Source: Fennellomyces sp. T-0311
Taxonomy: Eukaryota; Mucoromycota; Mucoromycetes; Mucorales; Lichtheimiaceae
Assembly (NCBI GenBank): GCA_025266875.1
Contig: JALLLT010000021.1
Span: forward strand, 1-64,000
Direction of reading: 5' to 3'
DNA length: 64,000 bases
The notes below the pieces were generated by a model. That model searched no databases, was not told where the DNA came from, and was given only the letters and a program-made list of their open reading frames with translations. The translations under genes and the position numbers were made by a program. Shown here piece after piece: positions 51,501 to 63,953 of this stretch; position 1 is the first letter of the stretch, and every line of letters begins with the position of its first letter.

Positions 51501-54500
51501 TGAAGCAACACGAGCTGCTCCCACAGCAGCAGATGAACCACCGACCGAACCTGTGTTTACGGCCATGTACATCCCTGAAGTGCCCTATGAGGACACCGAA
51601 TACATTACGCCCGACGAATCGGTCCAAGATAAGATTTTATTTATCATCAACAACCTTGCGCGCGACAACTTCGATTCTAAAACAGAGGATTTGAAGCAGC
51701 ACTTGACTGTGTCTTCGTATCAATGGTTCAGTGATTACCTCGTGGTCAAACGCGCAAGCATCGAGCCAAATTACCACGAGTTGTATTTGCTGTTGCTAGA
51801 TGCGCTGGGGAGCCCTCTTCTGTACAAGCACGTGCTTCGCGAAACCTTTGTTAATATCAAAATCCTCCTCAACTCAGCCAAGACCGCATCGTCATCGAGT
51901 GAGCGTAGTCTGTTAAAGAACCTTGGTGCATGGCTCGGTGGATTGACTCTCGCAAAAGATCGACCGATCAAGCAGAAGAACGTGTCCTTCAAGGTAGTGG
52001 ATAAGATCATCCTTATATGCAAAAGTATCTCATGTGTGCGACTTTTAGGATTTGTTGTTGGAGGGCTACGATAACAAGCGGTTAATCGTTATCATTCCAT
52101 TTGTATGTAAAGTGCTTGAGCAAGGCGCCAAGAGCCGCGTGTTCAAGCCTCCGAATCCATGGCTTATGGCAGTTTTGAAACTACTCGTTGAGTTATATCA
52201 CAGTGCGGAACTGCGACTCAATTTGAAATTCGAAATTGAAGTGCTATGCAAGAGTCTTCAAGTTAATTTAGAAGGTATGTTGGCAACAATTGTCATGAAC
52301 ACGTACAGCGATTTGCCATGGACACTAATTTTCGTGTATAGGAATCGAGCCTACATCTCTGTTAAATGCAGAACGTCCGAAACAAAAGCCATTTTCTATT
52401 ACTGGAAGATTTGGTGAACAAAACTTAGCAACCACACCAGGAAAGTATATGGCTGCCTCGGTGTATACCGGCGGTTCGGATGCAGAAGCTGTGCTGTCAT
52501 CCCACGCTGAACCAGAATTGTCAGCCATGTTTGCCGACCTTGCCACCTATGTCACTTTCAACTCGCAGATCAGCATGTACAGCACCGAACCTGATTTGCG
52601 ACGTTTGGTGATCCAATCCATCTTGCAAAGTATTCGAGAGGTAATTTTTTTCCGATATAAATATCAAGAGAGATATACTAACAAGCTTTGTCTATGCAGG
52701 TTGTAAACGCCGTGGTAGAACGTTCTGTCAGTATTGCTGTCTTGTCAACGCGGGATATTGTTGCCAAGGACTTCGCACTTGACCCAGACGAGGACAAGAT
52801 GCGTGAAGCAGCTCATATGATGGTGACTGGACTGGCTAGTGGATTTGCGATAGTGACATGCAAGGAAACTTTGAAGCCTGCGCTTGTTTCGGGCTTACAT
52901 ACGGTTTTTGTGCACTATGGCGTTGCTGACGTGAGTTTCAATGATTTGATTTATTCAACGCGCGCTGATTGTTTCAATAGTCTATTGCCGAACAAGCAGC
53001 ATATCTTACTGCTGCCGATAACATGGACCTAGCATTCGCTGCTGTCGAGCGAGTAACTATCCACAAAGCCAAAGCCCAGGTGGACCGTGCTCTCATGGAA
53101 TCGTATACCACGCGTCGCAATCACCGCGAGCAGCGACCGGATCAGACATTCATTGATCCCGAATATGCCCCAATGGCCCGATACGTCGCGAGACTGCCAC
53201 CTCCTCTCCGAATCACTCCTGGCGGTGTACAACCTGGATACCTGATGGTTTACGAGGAATTCACACGTCTTCCGCGACTAAAGTCGATGACCAGTGGGAA
53301 TGATAGTGTGATAGACAGTCAGCTTGGCGCCGATCACTATGCCAGCCCAGGCACAATGACACCCAATGTAGAGCATGGACGATACGACGGGTTGTCAATG
53401 CAAGGAGGTAGTGGGCAACAGCAGGGCCCCGCGAGTACAAGACAAATCATCGAGCAAACCGCACACCTTGTCGCTCAACTGAGCATTCTCTCCAACCAAT
53501 ATCATCTTCCAAGCTTCGACTCTCTTCCAGCGCAGCACAACATCCGACTGATCATCCGTGAGGTTCTTCTGCTGGTCATGTCGAGCTTTGACAAGACAGA
53601 AATCGTGCGTGACCTTGCTCAACGATTGATGCACTTGTTGTATCGTAGTGAGACGCAATTGGCGATCGAAACACATGTTGTTCTGCTAGACCGCCTGTGC
53701 GAAATCTCGCCCGAGGTAGCTCAGCAAGTGAAAGCATGGATAGGACGCGTGGATGATGAACGCAAGTTTGTCGTACCTGTGACACTGTCCTTGATCAAGG
53801 CAGGAATGATTCATTTGCCCGACTATGATCGTGAACTGTCTAGATTGGTCGAGCAAGGACACTCAAGTGCGATCGATTATACTGTTCGCTTGATTCACGC
53901 CACGTTGTTTGCCGATCCACCGTTGGCCACGCGACAAGACTTGATTACCTCACTTGAAGCACTGAGGCGTATCCGCAGCCCTGCACCAGACAGTGTCAAA
54001 TTGTTGATGAATGAACTGCGACAGCTGACGGCCATTGAACGAAGCGAATACGAGGCATCAATCCGTGAACAGTTCCGAGTGCAGTTCGTCGACTGGGTCA
54101 AGCACTGCCAACTTGCAGCTGCGTCGGATCAATCTCGAAGGGCCTTCATTGTGCAACTGTTTGACCAAGGCATCTTCAAGAACAGCAGCAACAGTGATGC
54201 AGTTGCGCTGTTTTTCCGCATTGCCATTGAAACCTCGGTTGAGCATGCTATACGACAAATGGACAAGGACACCAGCAAAGTGGCGGTGTATATTCCCATG
54301 GATGCGTTGGCTAAACTGATCGTCGGCTACTCGCAACTGCTGCTGGACAGCATCAATAGCACTAGCGAAACGGCAAGAACTTACGAACTCACCCAATTCT
54401 TGTCGGTCATCATCGTAGTCCTTGCGCGCTATCACGAAGCGCGGCAGCAGCAGTTTGATCAGCGACCGTTCATGCGCCTCTTTGTTAGCTTGTTGAACGA

Positions 54501-55644
54501 GTATCATCGTGGCACCGATGCCATCTGCTTCCCCGCACTGTGCGCCATTGGGAATATTCTCTATGTGGTACAGCCCAGACATTTCCCGGGCTTTACCTTT
54601 GCGTGGTTCCAGCTGATATCCCATCGCATGTTCATGCCCAAGTTGCTCCTTGCTGAAAACCAAGCGGTATGTTTGTAGTTCATCTTAGAGACCATGCAGG
54701 CTAATGTTTTTTTTTGTGTATAAAGGGCTGGGCATTGTTCCATCGACTGCTGGTCTCTGGCCTGCAGTTCATGAGTCCGTACCTGTCCTCGGAACTGAGA
54801 GACACCACCCGACTGCTTTACAAAGGCACATTGCGAATGTTGCTTGTCTTGTTGCACGATTTTCCCGAGTTCTTATGCGACTACCATCAAAGCTTCTGCG
54901 ACGTGATTCCTTCAACGTGCGTGCAGCTACGCAACTTGGTTCTGAGCGCGTTCCCTCGCAACATGCGATTGCCCGACCCATTTACACCTCAGCTCAAGGT
55001 CGACCTCCTCCCCGAAATCCGACTCGAACCACAGATCCTATCGGATTACACCGCGTCGCTTGAAGCAGGCAGCCTGAAAGATCACATTAATGAATATATC
55101 AAGTCGCAGACGCCGTCCAACTTTATACAAGCTGTGTGTGATCAGTTCCGAACGAACGGCGGAGACGAGTACGATGTAGCAAAGATCAATGCGTTTGTAT
55201 TCTATGTCGGATTGGATGGCATTGGAAAGCAGACACAGGTTCATCAAAGCATCCACTGGAAGATATTGGAACAGGTGCTTGTCCAATTGGAACCTGAAGG
55301 TAAATGCAACCTGGGTATATGGTATAGCTTTTACTCAAACGTGACAATTAGGTCGATATCTATACCTGAGCGCGATTGCCAATCAGTTACGGTATCCCAA
55401 CAGCCACACGCACTACTTTAGTTGCGTGATTCTGTCACTCTTTAAGGAAACGAACGACGAGTTCATCAAGGAGCAGATCACGCGTGTGCTTCTGGAACGA
55501 CTTATCGTCAACCGGCCGCATCCATGGGGTTTATTGATCACGTTCATCGAGCTGATGAAAAATCCATCGTATAAATTCTGGGAGTACAAGTTTGTTCGTT
55601 GCGCCACGGACATTGAGCGCCTCTTTGAGAGCGTCTCCAGGTAA
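48540..55644 (+). CDS. NOT1: CCR4-NOT complex scaffold subunit 1
   Basis: Giant scaffold of the CCR4-NOT deadenylase, about 2,000 residues over more than ten exons. Start [21 protein letters not shown]-terminal HEAT region: [40 protein letters not shown], and later [16 protein letters not shown] with [20 protein letters not shown]. Tristetraprolin-binding-like region: [23 protein letters not shown]4G domain that binds CAF1: [40 protein letters not shown] and [23 protein letters not shown]40-binding DUF3819 region: [20 protein letters not shown] with [20 protein letters not shown] and [20 protein letters not shown]. Conserved NOT1 C-terminal domain: [52 protein letters not shown] and [17 protein letters not shown] at the stop. 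It appears complete. Confidence 0.95.
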
Positions 55645-56316
55645 AACCAACATTCCCTTTCTTAAACTTAATCTACATTTACACATACTTCACGCAAAAG
55701 AGATAAGGTGTCATCCAATGAAAACCCCGTCCCTCAAAACACACCTACTGTATTATACATTGCTTTTTCTTCCTATATTTTATAGTGTGCTTATAATCTC
55801 CCTCCACCCCTCCAATACGTCCTCCATTTGTTGTGTACATTCTGAACTCAATGAAAACGATCCATTATTGGTTTTTTTAAAAAAAAATCGAGTGTGCACT
55901 CGACGTTGTATATCAGGCAAGTAAGGTTGTTATTGTTAAATCAGAGTTTTACAGGGCTCGTCATATATTATCAAATACGTCCACAGGCAATATAAGTTGT
56001 ACAAGATTAAGCCTAGCTAATCGCGCTGATGTCCTTCGCTCCTGTACACTATCTTCAATAACATCCATTCACGACAACCTTGTGAATACATAAGAGTGCT
56101 TGTCATCAGTCGTAGCCAGGGCCATCGCTATTATCAACAATAATCCTTATGACTAATGGACTGGTACACCCACTAGTGCAGGGTGGGGGGGGGGCACATG
56201 ACGGGGATTTCCAGGTGGCTAAGACTAGGGTCCACAATGGCAGCAAACTTGGATACATACCTTTTCACTTGTATAAAGCATACCGTATGCAAGACAACTA
56301 GTTCTACCGATGGTCA
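55645..56316. other. NOT1 3' flank
   Basis: No gene seen. Contains an 11-nt G run near 56180 and AT-rich sequence. Confidence 0.45.
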
Positions 56317-57049
56317 TTAGAAACTCATCAATCCTGGATCTAAAGCAATCGTCAGAAAAGTTCGGCCAGGGTTGACAACGCCTTTCTCCAAAGACAGAGT
56401 GGTAAAAAACAGATCGAGTGCGTCGTTTATAAAAGGTAGCTGAAACCCTCTCCAGCATAACACCATATTCAAGTATACATTTCGCAGATTGGTACGCCGT
56501 AAATGTCTATTGACCTTGGTACGAACTGTATCTAATGTACAGCGACTCTAAAACTTGAATAATGTACCCAAAGTTAGGACAATGTCGTGACATTCTCATT
56601 GGTACGAGTAATTTACTGTGCGAAACCCTTGCACCATCGAATAGGTCCAGGTGTTGGCAGCGCTTGTCAAGCAATAGACATCAAGTCTTTCGATAACATG
56701 GCTTACTTTGTAACCATCCTCAATTCGTAACCCAATCTCCAAGATTTTGAGTTGAGCGTACTCAGCTGCTTGTTTGATATATAGTGTCTATACTGAAAAT
56801 TTAAAAAACGAATGGTACATATAGCAAGATGATAGAGGATTGGAAATCGACGAAGAACATCAGTACGTGACCCAGCGACATTTATAAAACTCCATCCAAG
56901 TTGTGTAATATTGAAAACTCAAATCCGTACACGATAGCTTTTCTAAACCCTGACCTAAATTTAACGTTTGTCAACTCGAGATGTTCCGTTTCCGAACATG
57001 AATTCAGTATATTTTTGAGATCTTCAACATAAAAGAAGAGCGACGAACC
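56317..57049 (-). pseudogene. Leucine-rich-repeat (F-box-type) gene or relic
   Basis: Minus-strand segments have leucine-rich-repeat character: VEDLKNILNSCSETEHLELT, NVKF, then GLEKLSCTDLSFQYYTTWME, then EYAQLKILEIGLRIEDGYKV, SHVIERLDVYCLTSAANTWT, then RTNLRNVYLNMVLCWRGFQL and LEKGVVNPGRTFLTIALDPG ending at 56317. They lie in different frames, and only some gaps could be introns. No F-box was found at the front. It is probably a decayed member of the large fungal F-box/LRR group, or a gene whose introns I could not resolve. Part of it is repeated at 41.05-41.13 kb. Confidence 0.4.
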
Positions 57050-57244
57050 TGAAAATGATTTGCCTAAATGTTGGTTAAATAGTTTGTGGCATTTTTACCA
57101 TACAACGTGCCAAAGCATGTACCGTCTCTGTCCGTTCAAGTATTTTTCAAATTACAATGTGCTACTTAACTGTGACATCACCAAAAGTACTGAGGAGTCC
57201 CAATCACCTGCGACCGCAGTATCGGTTTCCATGAAGGTGGCCTT

Positions 57245-57451
57245 TCACTTGGAGAGATAAATATTCAACTTGACACACCCAAATCGACTGTGTATAATGT
57301 ATAACCGCTTTGTGAGAACTAATACCAAGGGGCAGTAAGCCGCCACTCCAACAGCGGAAAGAAGAAGAACACTTGTGAAGAAGGAGATTATGATGCTCCA
57401 TTTCCAAAATTCATGTTGCACACTATGTAAGCAGCAGCTTGGTATCTCCAT
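57245..57451 (-). CDS. Possible 68-aa small membrane protein
   Basis: The ATG at 57451 has a TATA-like TATATATAG 40 nt upstream (57491-57499, minus). The product has a strong hydrophobic segment (WSIIISFFTSVLLLSAVGVA, then AYCPLVLVL) and a basic end. It could also be the first exon of a spliced gene. Function unknown. Confidence 0.3.
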   Translation of the reverse strand: MEIPSCCLHSVQHEFWKWSIIISFFTSVLLLSAVGVAAYCPLVLVLTKRLYIIHSRFGCVKLNIYLSK

Positions 57452-57567
57452 CCACCGGGATACATTTATACTGGAAAACTTGGGTTTGGGCTATATATAC
57501 TCTTCTTCATCCACTCATCTCGATAGCATTCCTTGAGCTTTAAAGTTCACTTCTTGCTCTTCGTCCG

Positions 57568-57655
57568 TACAGTGGAACCCCGCTTTTTGCACATGCGGGT
57601 TTACCTGAGAATTATGTGCAAAAAGCGGGGGTGCAAAAAGCGGGGTTCCACTGTA
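57568..57655. mobile_element. 88-bp pogo/Tc1-type MITE with perfect 25-bp inverted ends
   Basis: The left arm (57568-57592) TACAGTGGAACCCCGCTTTT-TGCAC is an exact reverse complement of the right arm at 57631-57655. The ends carry TA, the target-site duplication of the Tc1/mariner/pogo superfamily, and CAGTGGAACC is like known pogo/Tigger termini. A second, inner copy of TGCAAAAAGCGGGG (57617-57630) sits next to the right arm, and the CTTTTTGCACAT/ATGTGCAAAAAG pair forms a nested palindrome. There is no coding capacity, so it would need a transposase in trans. A related end lies at 1955-1980. Confidence 0.85.
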
Positions 57656-57674
57656 TGTAGCAATAGGCAAACAA

Positions 57675-57878
57675 ATGAGATTTACTCCTCCAGTCCCTTA
57701 TATTTACTCTCCTGCACATAAACCTGCACCTACGAATGCATTCATGCATAAGTATCTGACGCGTACTGGCGAAACAATGGATCTGGGCGCAACGTCGTTT
57801 GTGGTAGCAATGGAGAAGCTGTTTACTTTGATGAGCGATGAAATCAAGTCATATTTTACCAGCAAACTAGTAACCTAG
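57675..57878 (+). CDS. Possible small ORF next to the MITE, 67 codons
   Basis: The frame MRFTPPVPYIYSPAHKPAPT continues NAFMHKYLTRTGETMDLGAT, then FVVAMEKLFTLMSDEIKSYF and a stop. Its composition looks protein-like, but there is no recognisable domain or promoter. It may be a scrap of an older gene. Confidence 0.2.
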   Translation: MRFTPPVPYIYSPAHKPAPTNAFMHKYLTRTGETMDLGATSFVVAMEKLFTLMSDEIKSYFTSKLVT

Positions 57879-59379
57879 GGCTAATTTTGAAGATCAGGCA
57901 TTGGACTATGTATGCAACTAATATACAAGACTTCATATTGATTTTACGCCTTCTATTTGATCAATCAAAACTCATGTTGTTACTCACAAAAACGGTATTA
58001 AAGCAACATTTTCGTTACTGGATTCAAAAGACATAATGAAGGTATACTGTTTTCTTGATTAAATCGGCTACAATGGCTTTAGCGAGCAAAGTAATTGTAC
58101 CGATTTATCTTTAACCCAACACAAACTTTCGCTAGTTTAGTTGGACGGTTAAAGTTCTTAATTCAGGTAAACCGCAAGGTATTGATCCGAAAGATCTGGC
58201 TTATTGTAATGTAAAGTCAACTAGATTTTGTATACTGGTGAGAAACGAAGTACAAGCTAAAAGTAAAAACTGAAAGAGATATGTATATTATAGGGCTGAA
58301 ATAGTTGCATCCCGATTACGTATACTTCATTCTTGTTTGAAAGGGGTTGTCGTTCAAAGCACTTATATTTAGTACGTAAATATCGATATAACAAAGCTCC
58401 TTTTACACATACAAATATCCTTAACGCTTTGGTCTTGTCTTTGGCTTCTTTGATATTACATCACTATACCAGATGTTAATAATTCTATTACATAAGGACA
58501 TAAGTAAAGGAGAGCGAGTGCCAAGTGCTACGGTAAACAATAAAGCACGGTCAGCCAAATAAAGAGAGACAACAAATACTGCGACCAAGGTAAAAAAGAG
58601 GTGTTAGATTTGTACAAACCGATTACAAGGGCAGGCTTTAAACAAATTAGCGACCAGATCGACAAGCGGAATATCGAAATACTACATTCTTCCGTTGGCC
58701 CTATACGGATTCAGCTTTCGTCCAGCCGATGAAACTCCAGAATGGGAACATGTGATCTTTATTTGCTCTGACTATAAATACTTGCAACCTTGTTGAATAT
58801 AAACTATTTAGCCAGGGTCAATATGAGTAATTTATAGTTGTATGCTATTAATTACGGAGTCATTGGTGGAGTCTGGCTTAGCGTAAGAGCGAACTACGGC
58901 GGGCCATTTGTGGAGTTTCGTCTGCTCTACTTCAAATGCTAAAATAAGAATACTCCTTTTCGTCATTGCTTGGCTATACACCCTTCCTGTATTGAGCCTC
59001 TTATGAGGAAGTACATACAACTGACGACGGAAAGCAGCATTACTACCTAATGCGCAGCTTGTGTGTATATGTGCAGGATCATATGTGAGTTCCATACAAA
59101 ACAAAAATTGCGTGGATGATTCTTTCAGGAACAGCTGCAGCTGTGTTGTTTGAGACTACTGAGTCGTGTCGAAGGGGACGAGCAAATGATATAAGTTACA
59201 TTGTAGAATGGAAGGTGTTTGTTGCGTTGACAACAATACATGGTCTATGCTGGCATTGAAAACGGTTGCCATATCAAGTTCGGCGAGGCGTGAACTTGCC
59301 GTATTCCACCCCTTCCTCAACTTTTCGTCTGTTCACTAAAGTTCTCCGCTTTCCTCTTTTCCTTTCGTGCGATGCAATA
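57879..59379. other. Intergenic interval upstream of the TBC gene
   Basis: No supported gene. The minus frame at 58832-59104 (90 codons) and short plus frames are without features. A pyrimidine-rich tract (about 59340-59368) precedes the TBC gene start. Confidence 0.4.
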
Positions 59380-62300
59380 ATGACAAACCCGTCGACCGAT
59401 CCAGCATTTAACATATTTACTCTCCCGACGAACGTCGAGTCGTTCATTAGTCCCTTTTGGGAAACTATTAAAGAGAATCCTCATTTCCTGCTACAGCGGA
59501 TAAAAACACGCAGGAGTTCGATTATGCGCAATGTGCTGGGCACAGTGCAAAATGTGTAAGCTTAATAAGCGGATGGAATGAAGAGGATTGACAAAAACGT
59601 GGTTTAGACTTGATACAAAGCAATCGCCCTACCGTATTCTTTATCGACGTGCCAACGGTACTTGTCTCCAGGTTGCAGTTGGTGAGACTGAAAAGCAGAC
59701 GGATCTGGCCTGGCGTTGGATCGAAGGTAACATTTCTTTCAGGGTCCATAAATAAAACGAAACTTAATAAACTTAGCCAATCTGGTGCCCCCGTTGGGTG
59801 TTCTTGAGGATGCTGAGAAGGAAGAGTTCGTCGCAACCAAGATTAATTCCATCGTCACACGAAGAGGTAAATGTTCCTCATATCTCGTCTGCATAAGCGT
59901 TCTCATAGATGTCTTTTGACCAGACGCCGGCACCGACGAGATATCAACCGATGAGAAAGTGCGAACAGCGTCAAGAAGTTTCCGTCAGACCTTTAATGTT
60001 CCCTCGACAGAGCGCCTTGTAAATTGTAAGTGGGGGCAATGATAAGGATAAGGTGCAGGTGCTTAAACGCTCTGTCGGTCTAGATTATTCATGCGCCTAC
60101 TACACCAATCGATTCACCAGTCAGGGGTGGCTGTACATCAGTGAGAACTACGTTGCATTTTACTCTTATTTGCTGGGCTATGAGACCAAGTTGCTCGTGG
60201 AACTCAAGGCTATCCAGGACATCCGAAAGGAAAAGTCAAAGCGTGGAGTGTTTTCGGACGCCATCAAGCTCGTGATGAAAGATAAAACTGAGGTACAACG
60301 GCATATGGGAAAAAAGAGAAGCGTGCTCACTATCATCCGGTCTAGCACTTTTTTTCGAATCTCTTTAAAAGGGATGCGGTAAGCCTATTATATTACATAC
60401 GCGTGACCATTTCCTAAACAATGATCGATGATAGGTATACGACGTTTTGGTACAGCTGACGGGCTTGGCGATGCAACGTGTGTTGAAAAGCACAGCATTA
60501 GAACAGTCACCAGGTGGAGAGATATCGATTGATATTCGGGATAGTGATATCGATGCAGCTAGCGATAAAGATACGGCAAGCGCGAGAATGTCTTCGTTAC
60601 CAGCAGCTGAGATCCGCAAGATGATGCAACCACTGAGAATGGATTTAGCTGCGCAGAAGCGTGATGAACGGTTCCGCGCACGATTCCGCTTGCCTGCGAC
60701 TGAGCAACTGCAGATGAATGTCAGTGCGGCCCATTTTATCGAAGCAGAAGATGGTGAAGACAAGCGAATCCACGGCCGTATGTGCCTATCGGAAGCGTTC
60801 TTGACGTTCAGTTCAACGGACAGAGGCCAATACTATGAAGCCGTCATCCCCCTTTACACCATCCGTCGTGTCGAGCGTTTGAATGAGAAAACCCATCCTT
60901 TTTCGATAAAGTTTGTGAATTGGCATCAAGCACATACACAGTTCCGTCTCAACGTGTAAGCAATTCATATTTTCTTGCTCCATTTTTCTCATTCTGGTTG
61001 GTTAGTTCTAAGCAACAGTATGAGGAGTTCTCCACTCGCTTGACAACCCATCTACGCAAGCAAATCAAATACATGAAGATGCTCAAACGTTTCCTGGCCA
61101 CGTGTCCTTCGGAACTCGTGGTAGCTGATAAGACTAATGAAGAAATTGATCAATCGCCTGGTGGGCTCGGTCTCGTTTTCGGATTCCCTGGAGATGCCAG
61201 GCAACTCAAGGATAAGAGCAAGATGAAGCTATGGAAAAAATACTTCAATGGTACGTTGATGGATAAATCAGAAAACCTACGGAGTACTAACAATGTATAT
61301 AGAATACGGACGAAATTTAACGATCGTCAAGACTCCACAGTTTGGTCGGTTGGTTCGTGTGGGTCTGCCAAATCGATTACGTGGTGAAATATGGGAAACT
61401 TGCTCTGGATCCATCCATCAACGATTCATGAACCAGGGATTGTATAGCAGAATATTGGAGGAAAACAAAGACAAGAGCTCACTAAGTTTGGAGGAAATTG
61501 AAAAGGATCTGAATAGGTAAAAGGAAGACAACCAAAAAAAAGGGAGATATTTAATACTGGTTTAGATCCTTGCCCGAATATTCGGCTTATCAGACCCCAC
61601 AGGGCATAGACAGTCTGCGCAGAGTATTGAGCGCATACTCTTGGAAAGATCCAGAACTCGGTTACTGCCAAGCAATGAACATAGTAACTTCCGCCATTCT
61701 GATGTAAGACCATTTGCAAAAGATGTCCAGAAAAACATACTAATATTTGCAATTCAGTTATATGAGCGAAGAGCAAGCTTTCTTTACTCTGAGCGTGCTT
61801 TGTGACGATATGTTACCAGGATACTACAGCACATCTATGTACGGAGCATTGCTTGATCAAATTATTTTTGAACATTTGTTGGAAACGACGATGCCTGTTC
61901 TCTTTAATCATTTCAAGAAGAAGGATATCCAACTCTCAGTGGCCTGTCTACCATGGTTCTTAAGCTTGTATATCAACTCGATGCCGTTAATATTTGCATT
62001 CCGAGTTCTCGACTGTTTCTTTATGGATGGACCTAAGATTTTGTTCCAAATTGGGTATGTACGGTGTTTGGGGGGAGCGTTGGGGCTGTTGTTTTTAAGA
62101 AGGGGTGCACTAACGCGCATGCATATAGCTTAGGTAGGTTTATTTTTTACAAGAATTGAAAAAAAGGTGAGGTAATAACTTGTGTAATAGCTATCTTGAA
62201 AATCAATGGTGAAGATTTGCTCCGTACTTCCGATGACGGAGCATTCATGAACGTACTGAAAAAGTACTTCAACTCGTTGCACGAGCCGTTGTACCCTGAT

Positions 62301-63728
62301 TCTGAGAATGTTAAAGCACGCACGTTAACGGTAAGGGTATGATTATGCGTTTTGCATCTGTTTGGACAACTGACATATGCACACATGTATATACACAGAG
62401 ATTCAATGAACTCCTATTGGTTGCATATCGCGAATTCAGCAGCATTACGGACGAAAAGATTCGCGAGCTGCGGCAAACACACCAGCTCAAGGTTGTAGCG
62501 GGTATCGAATCGTTTGCCAAGCGGTCGACGATCCGTAATATTGACGAAACTGCTGGATTTAGCAAGGAAGAGATGGGGATCTTGTACGACAAATTCTACA
62601 ATGTGCTCTACTATCGTCAGAAGCAACAAAAGGGTGATCGTATGGACTATTCAGAATTCGAAAAGTTCATTGGTAGCTTAGCCAACTGGGCCAAGTTTCC
62701 TTCTTCAGACCAGCCAAGTGACCAGGATGAACGGCAATCAAAAGTGGGCAAGACCTTTATGGTTCGATTGTTCAAAAAGTTTGACAGAGGTGACCAAGGC
62801 AGCGTGAATCTTCAGGTGAGTACATGCATTCTACGGAGACACACGAAAGCAAAGCATATGCTTCCCCCGCTTAAACCGATTACCCTTTTTTGTTATATAG
62901 GATGCCATTATTGGACTGGGTTCAATTCTCAAAGGAAATCATAATGACCAAATCTCACTGTTCTTTGAGTTACACGACGTCGATAAGGATGACTATTTGA
63001 ATCGGGACGAGTTACTGCAGTTCTCCGAATCGTTGCTATGGATATTCCGAGACACTCCTGACGACGATGAGGGACAACATTTGAACGCGGTATCTTCATT
63101 CCTCCGCAATGCATTTGAGTACTCGGAAGTCAAAGAGGAAGGGTCCCAAGAAAAGTTCCTTTCACTAGCTTCATTGAGGCAAGTGTTGTTTACGTCTTCA
63201 AAATATCATGCCATTTTAACCACGGTATATATTAGAATGCTGGTCTTGGCCGACGAAGTGCTTGAAAGCTTCTTTGAGAATGAGTTCTCGCATTCGTTCC
63301 AATTGGTCGAAAAGGCGGCTGAGAAGCAGCGCAGTCTTGGCAGGGAAATCTTTGATAGTCTGTTTGCGACGGGAGTCAAGCTAGCCAACAATAGACCCAA
63401 GGTGGTGTCACCGACCATCTCATCATCACCTAGTAGCACCAGCGGCACTTCGCTAACCGCATTGTCCCCGGTTACCAAAACCGAGGATGCGACGACGACG
63501 ACGACAACGACGACGACGGAGCGGTCATCCGGCACACTCAGCCCCGCTGCCGATGAGCCACACCAACCAGAAGAGGAAGGCGGCAAGAAGGCATCAGAAG
63601 CCAAAGAGACAAAAACCAGAAAGGTGGAGTCGGACAGCGAAGAGGAGGATGACGACGACGAGGAAGGAGACGTGCTGGAGGAGGTGGATAGGTTACTCAA
63701 GGAATATGGCGACGACGACGAGAATTAA
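59380..63728 (+). CDS. GRAM-TBC Rab GTPase-activating protein with EF-hand (TBC1D9/Gyp2-type)
   Basis: Rab GAP for vesicle traffic. Start [20 protein letters not shown]. Domains in order across many introns: GRAM 1 ([40 protein letters not shown]), GRAM 2 ([37 protein letters not shown]), then the TBC domain beginning [15 protein letters not shown]. Both catalytic fingers are present: IEKDLNR fits IxxDxxR (its Arg spans an intron) and LGYCQAMN carries the YxQ glutamine. Next come [20 protein letters not shown] and [20 protein letters not shown]. After TBC there is an EF-hand loop, [12 protein letters not shown], in [20 protein letters not shown]. The tail is low complexity: a (GAC)n-encoded Thr run and a very acidic end ([16 protein letters not shown]). 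The order matches the TBC1D8/9 and Gyp2 group. Confidence 0.92.
63490..63518 (+). repeat. (GAC/ACG)n triplet repeat inside the TBC gene
   Basis: An imperfect GAC triplet run encodes a string of threonines in the low-complexity tail. Confidence 0.85.
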
Positions 63729-63953
63729 AACGAATTCCGATAACGATTGGGCCCACTTTCATTTCTTTACTCTCCTTTTCATCACTATCCGAGGCGCTTC
63801 CCCCTTTCCGTTGCCCGGGATTACATTGTTGTTGTTTAAAGTGGCTGGTGTATATTAAACAGACAAGCACAGAAAAAAGATAACATTTTCGACTGGCCCG
63901 TCGTTTCCCTTTTCTTCTTTTCTCTTCATTCCTTATTTTCTATTGCTTTTTCG

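Noticed and set aside
63206..63700. Minus-strand Ser/Val-rich 164-codon frame
   Set aside because: Antisense of the acidic and Thr-rich tail of the TBC protein.
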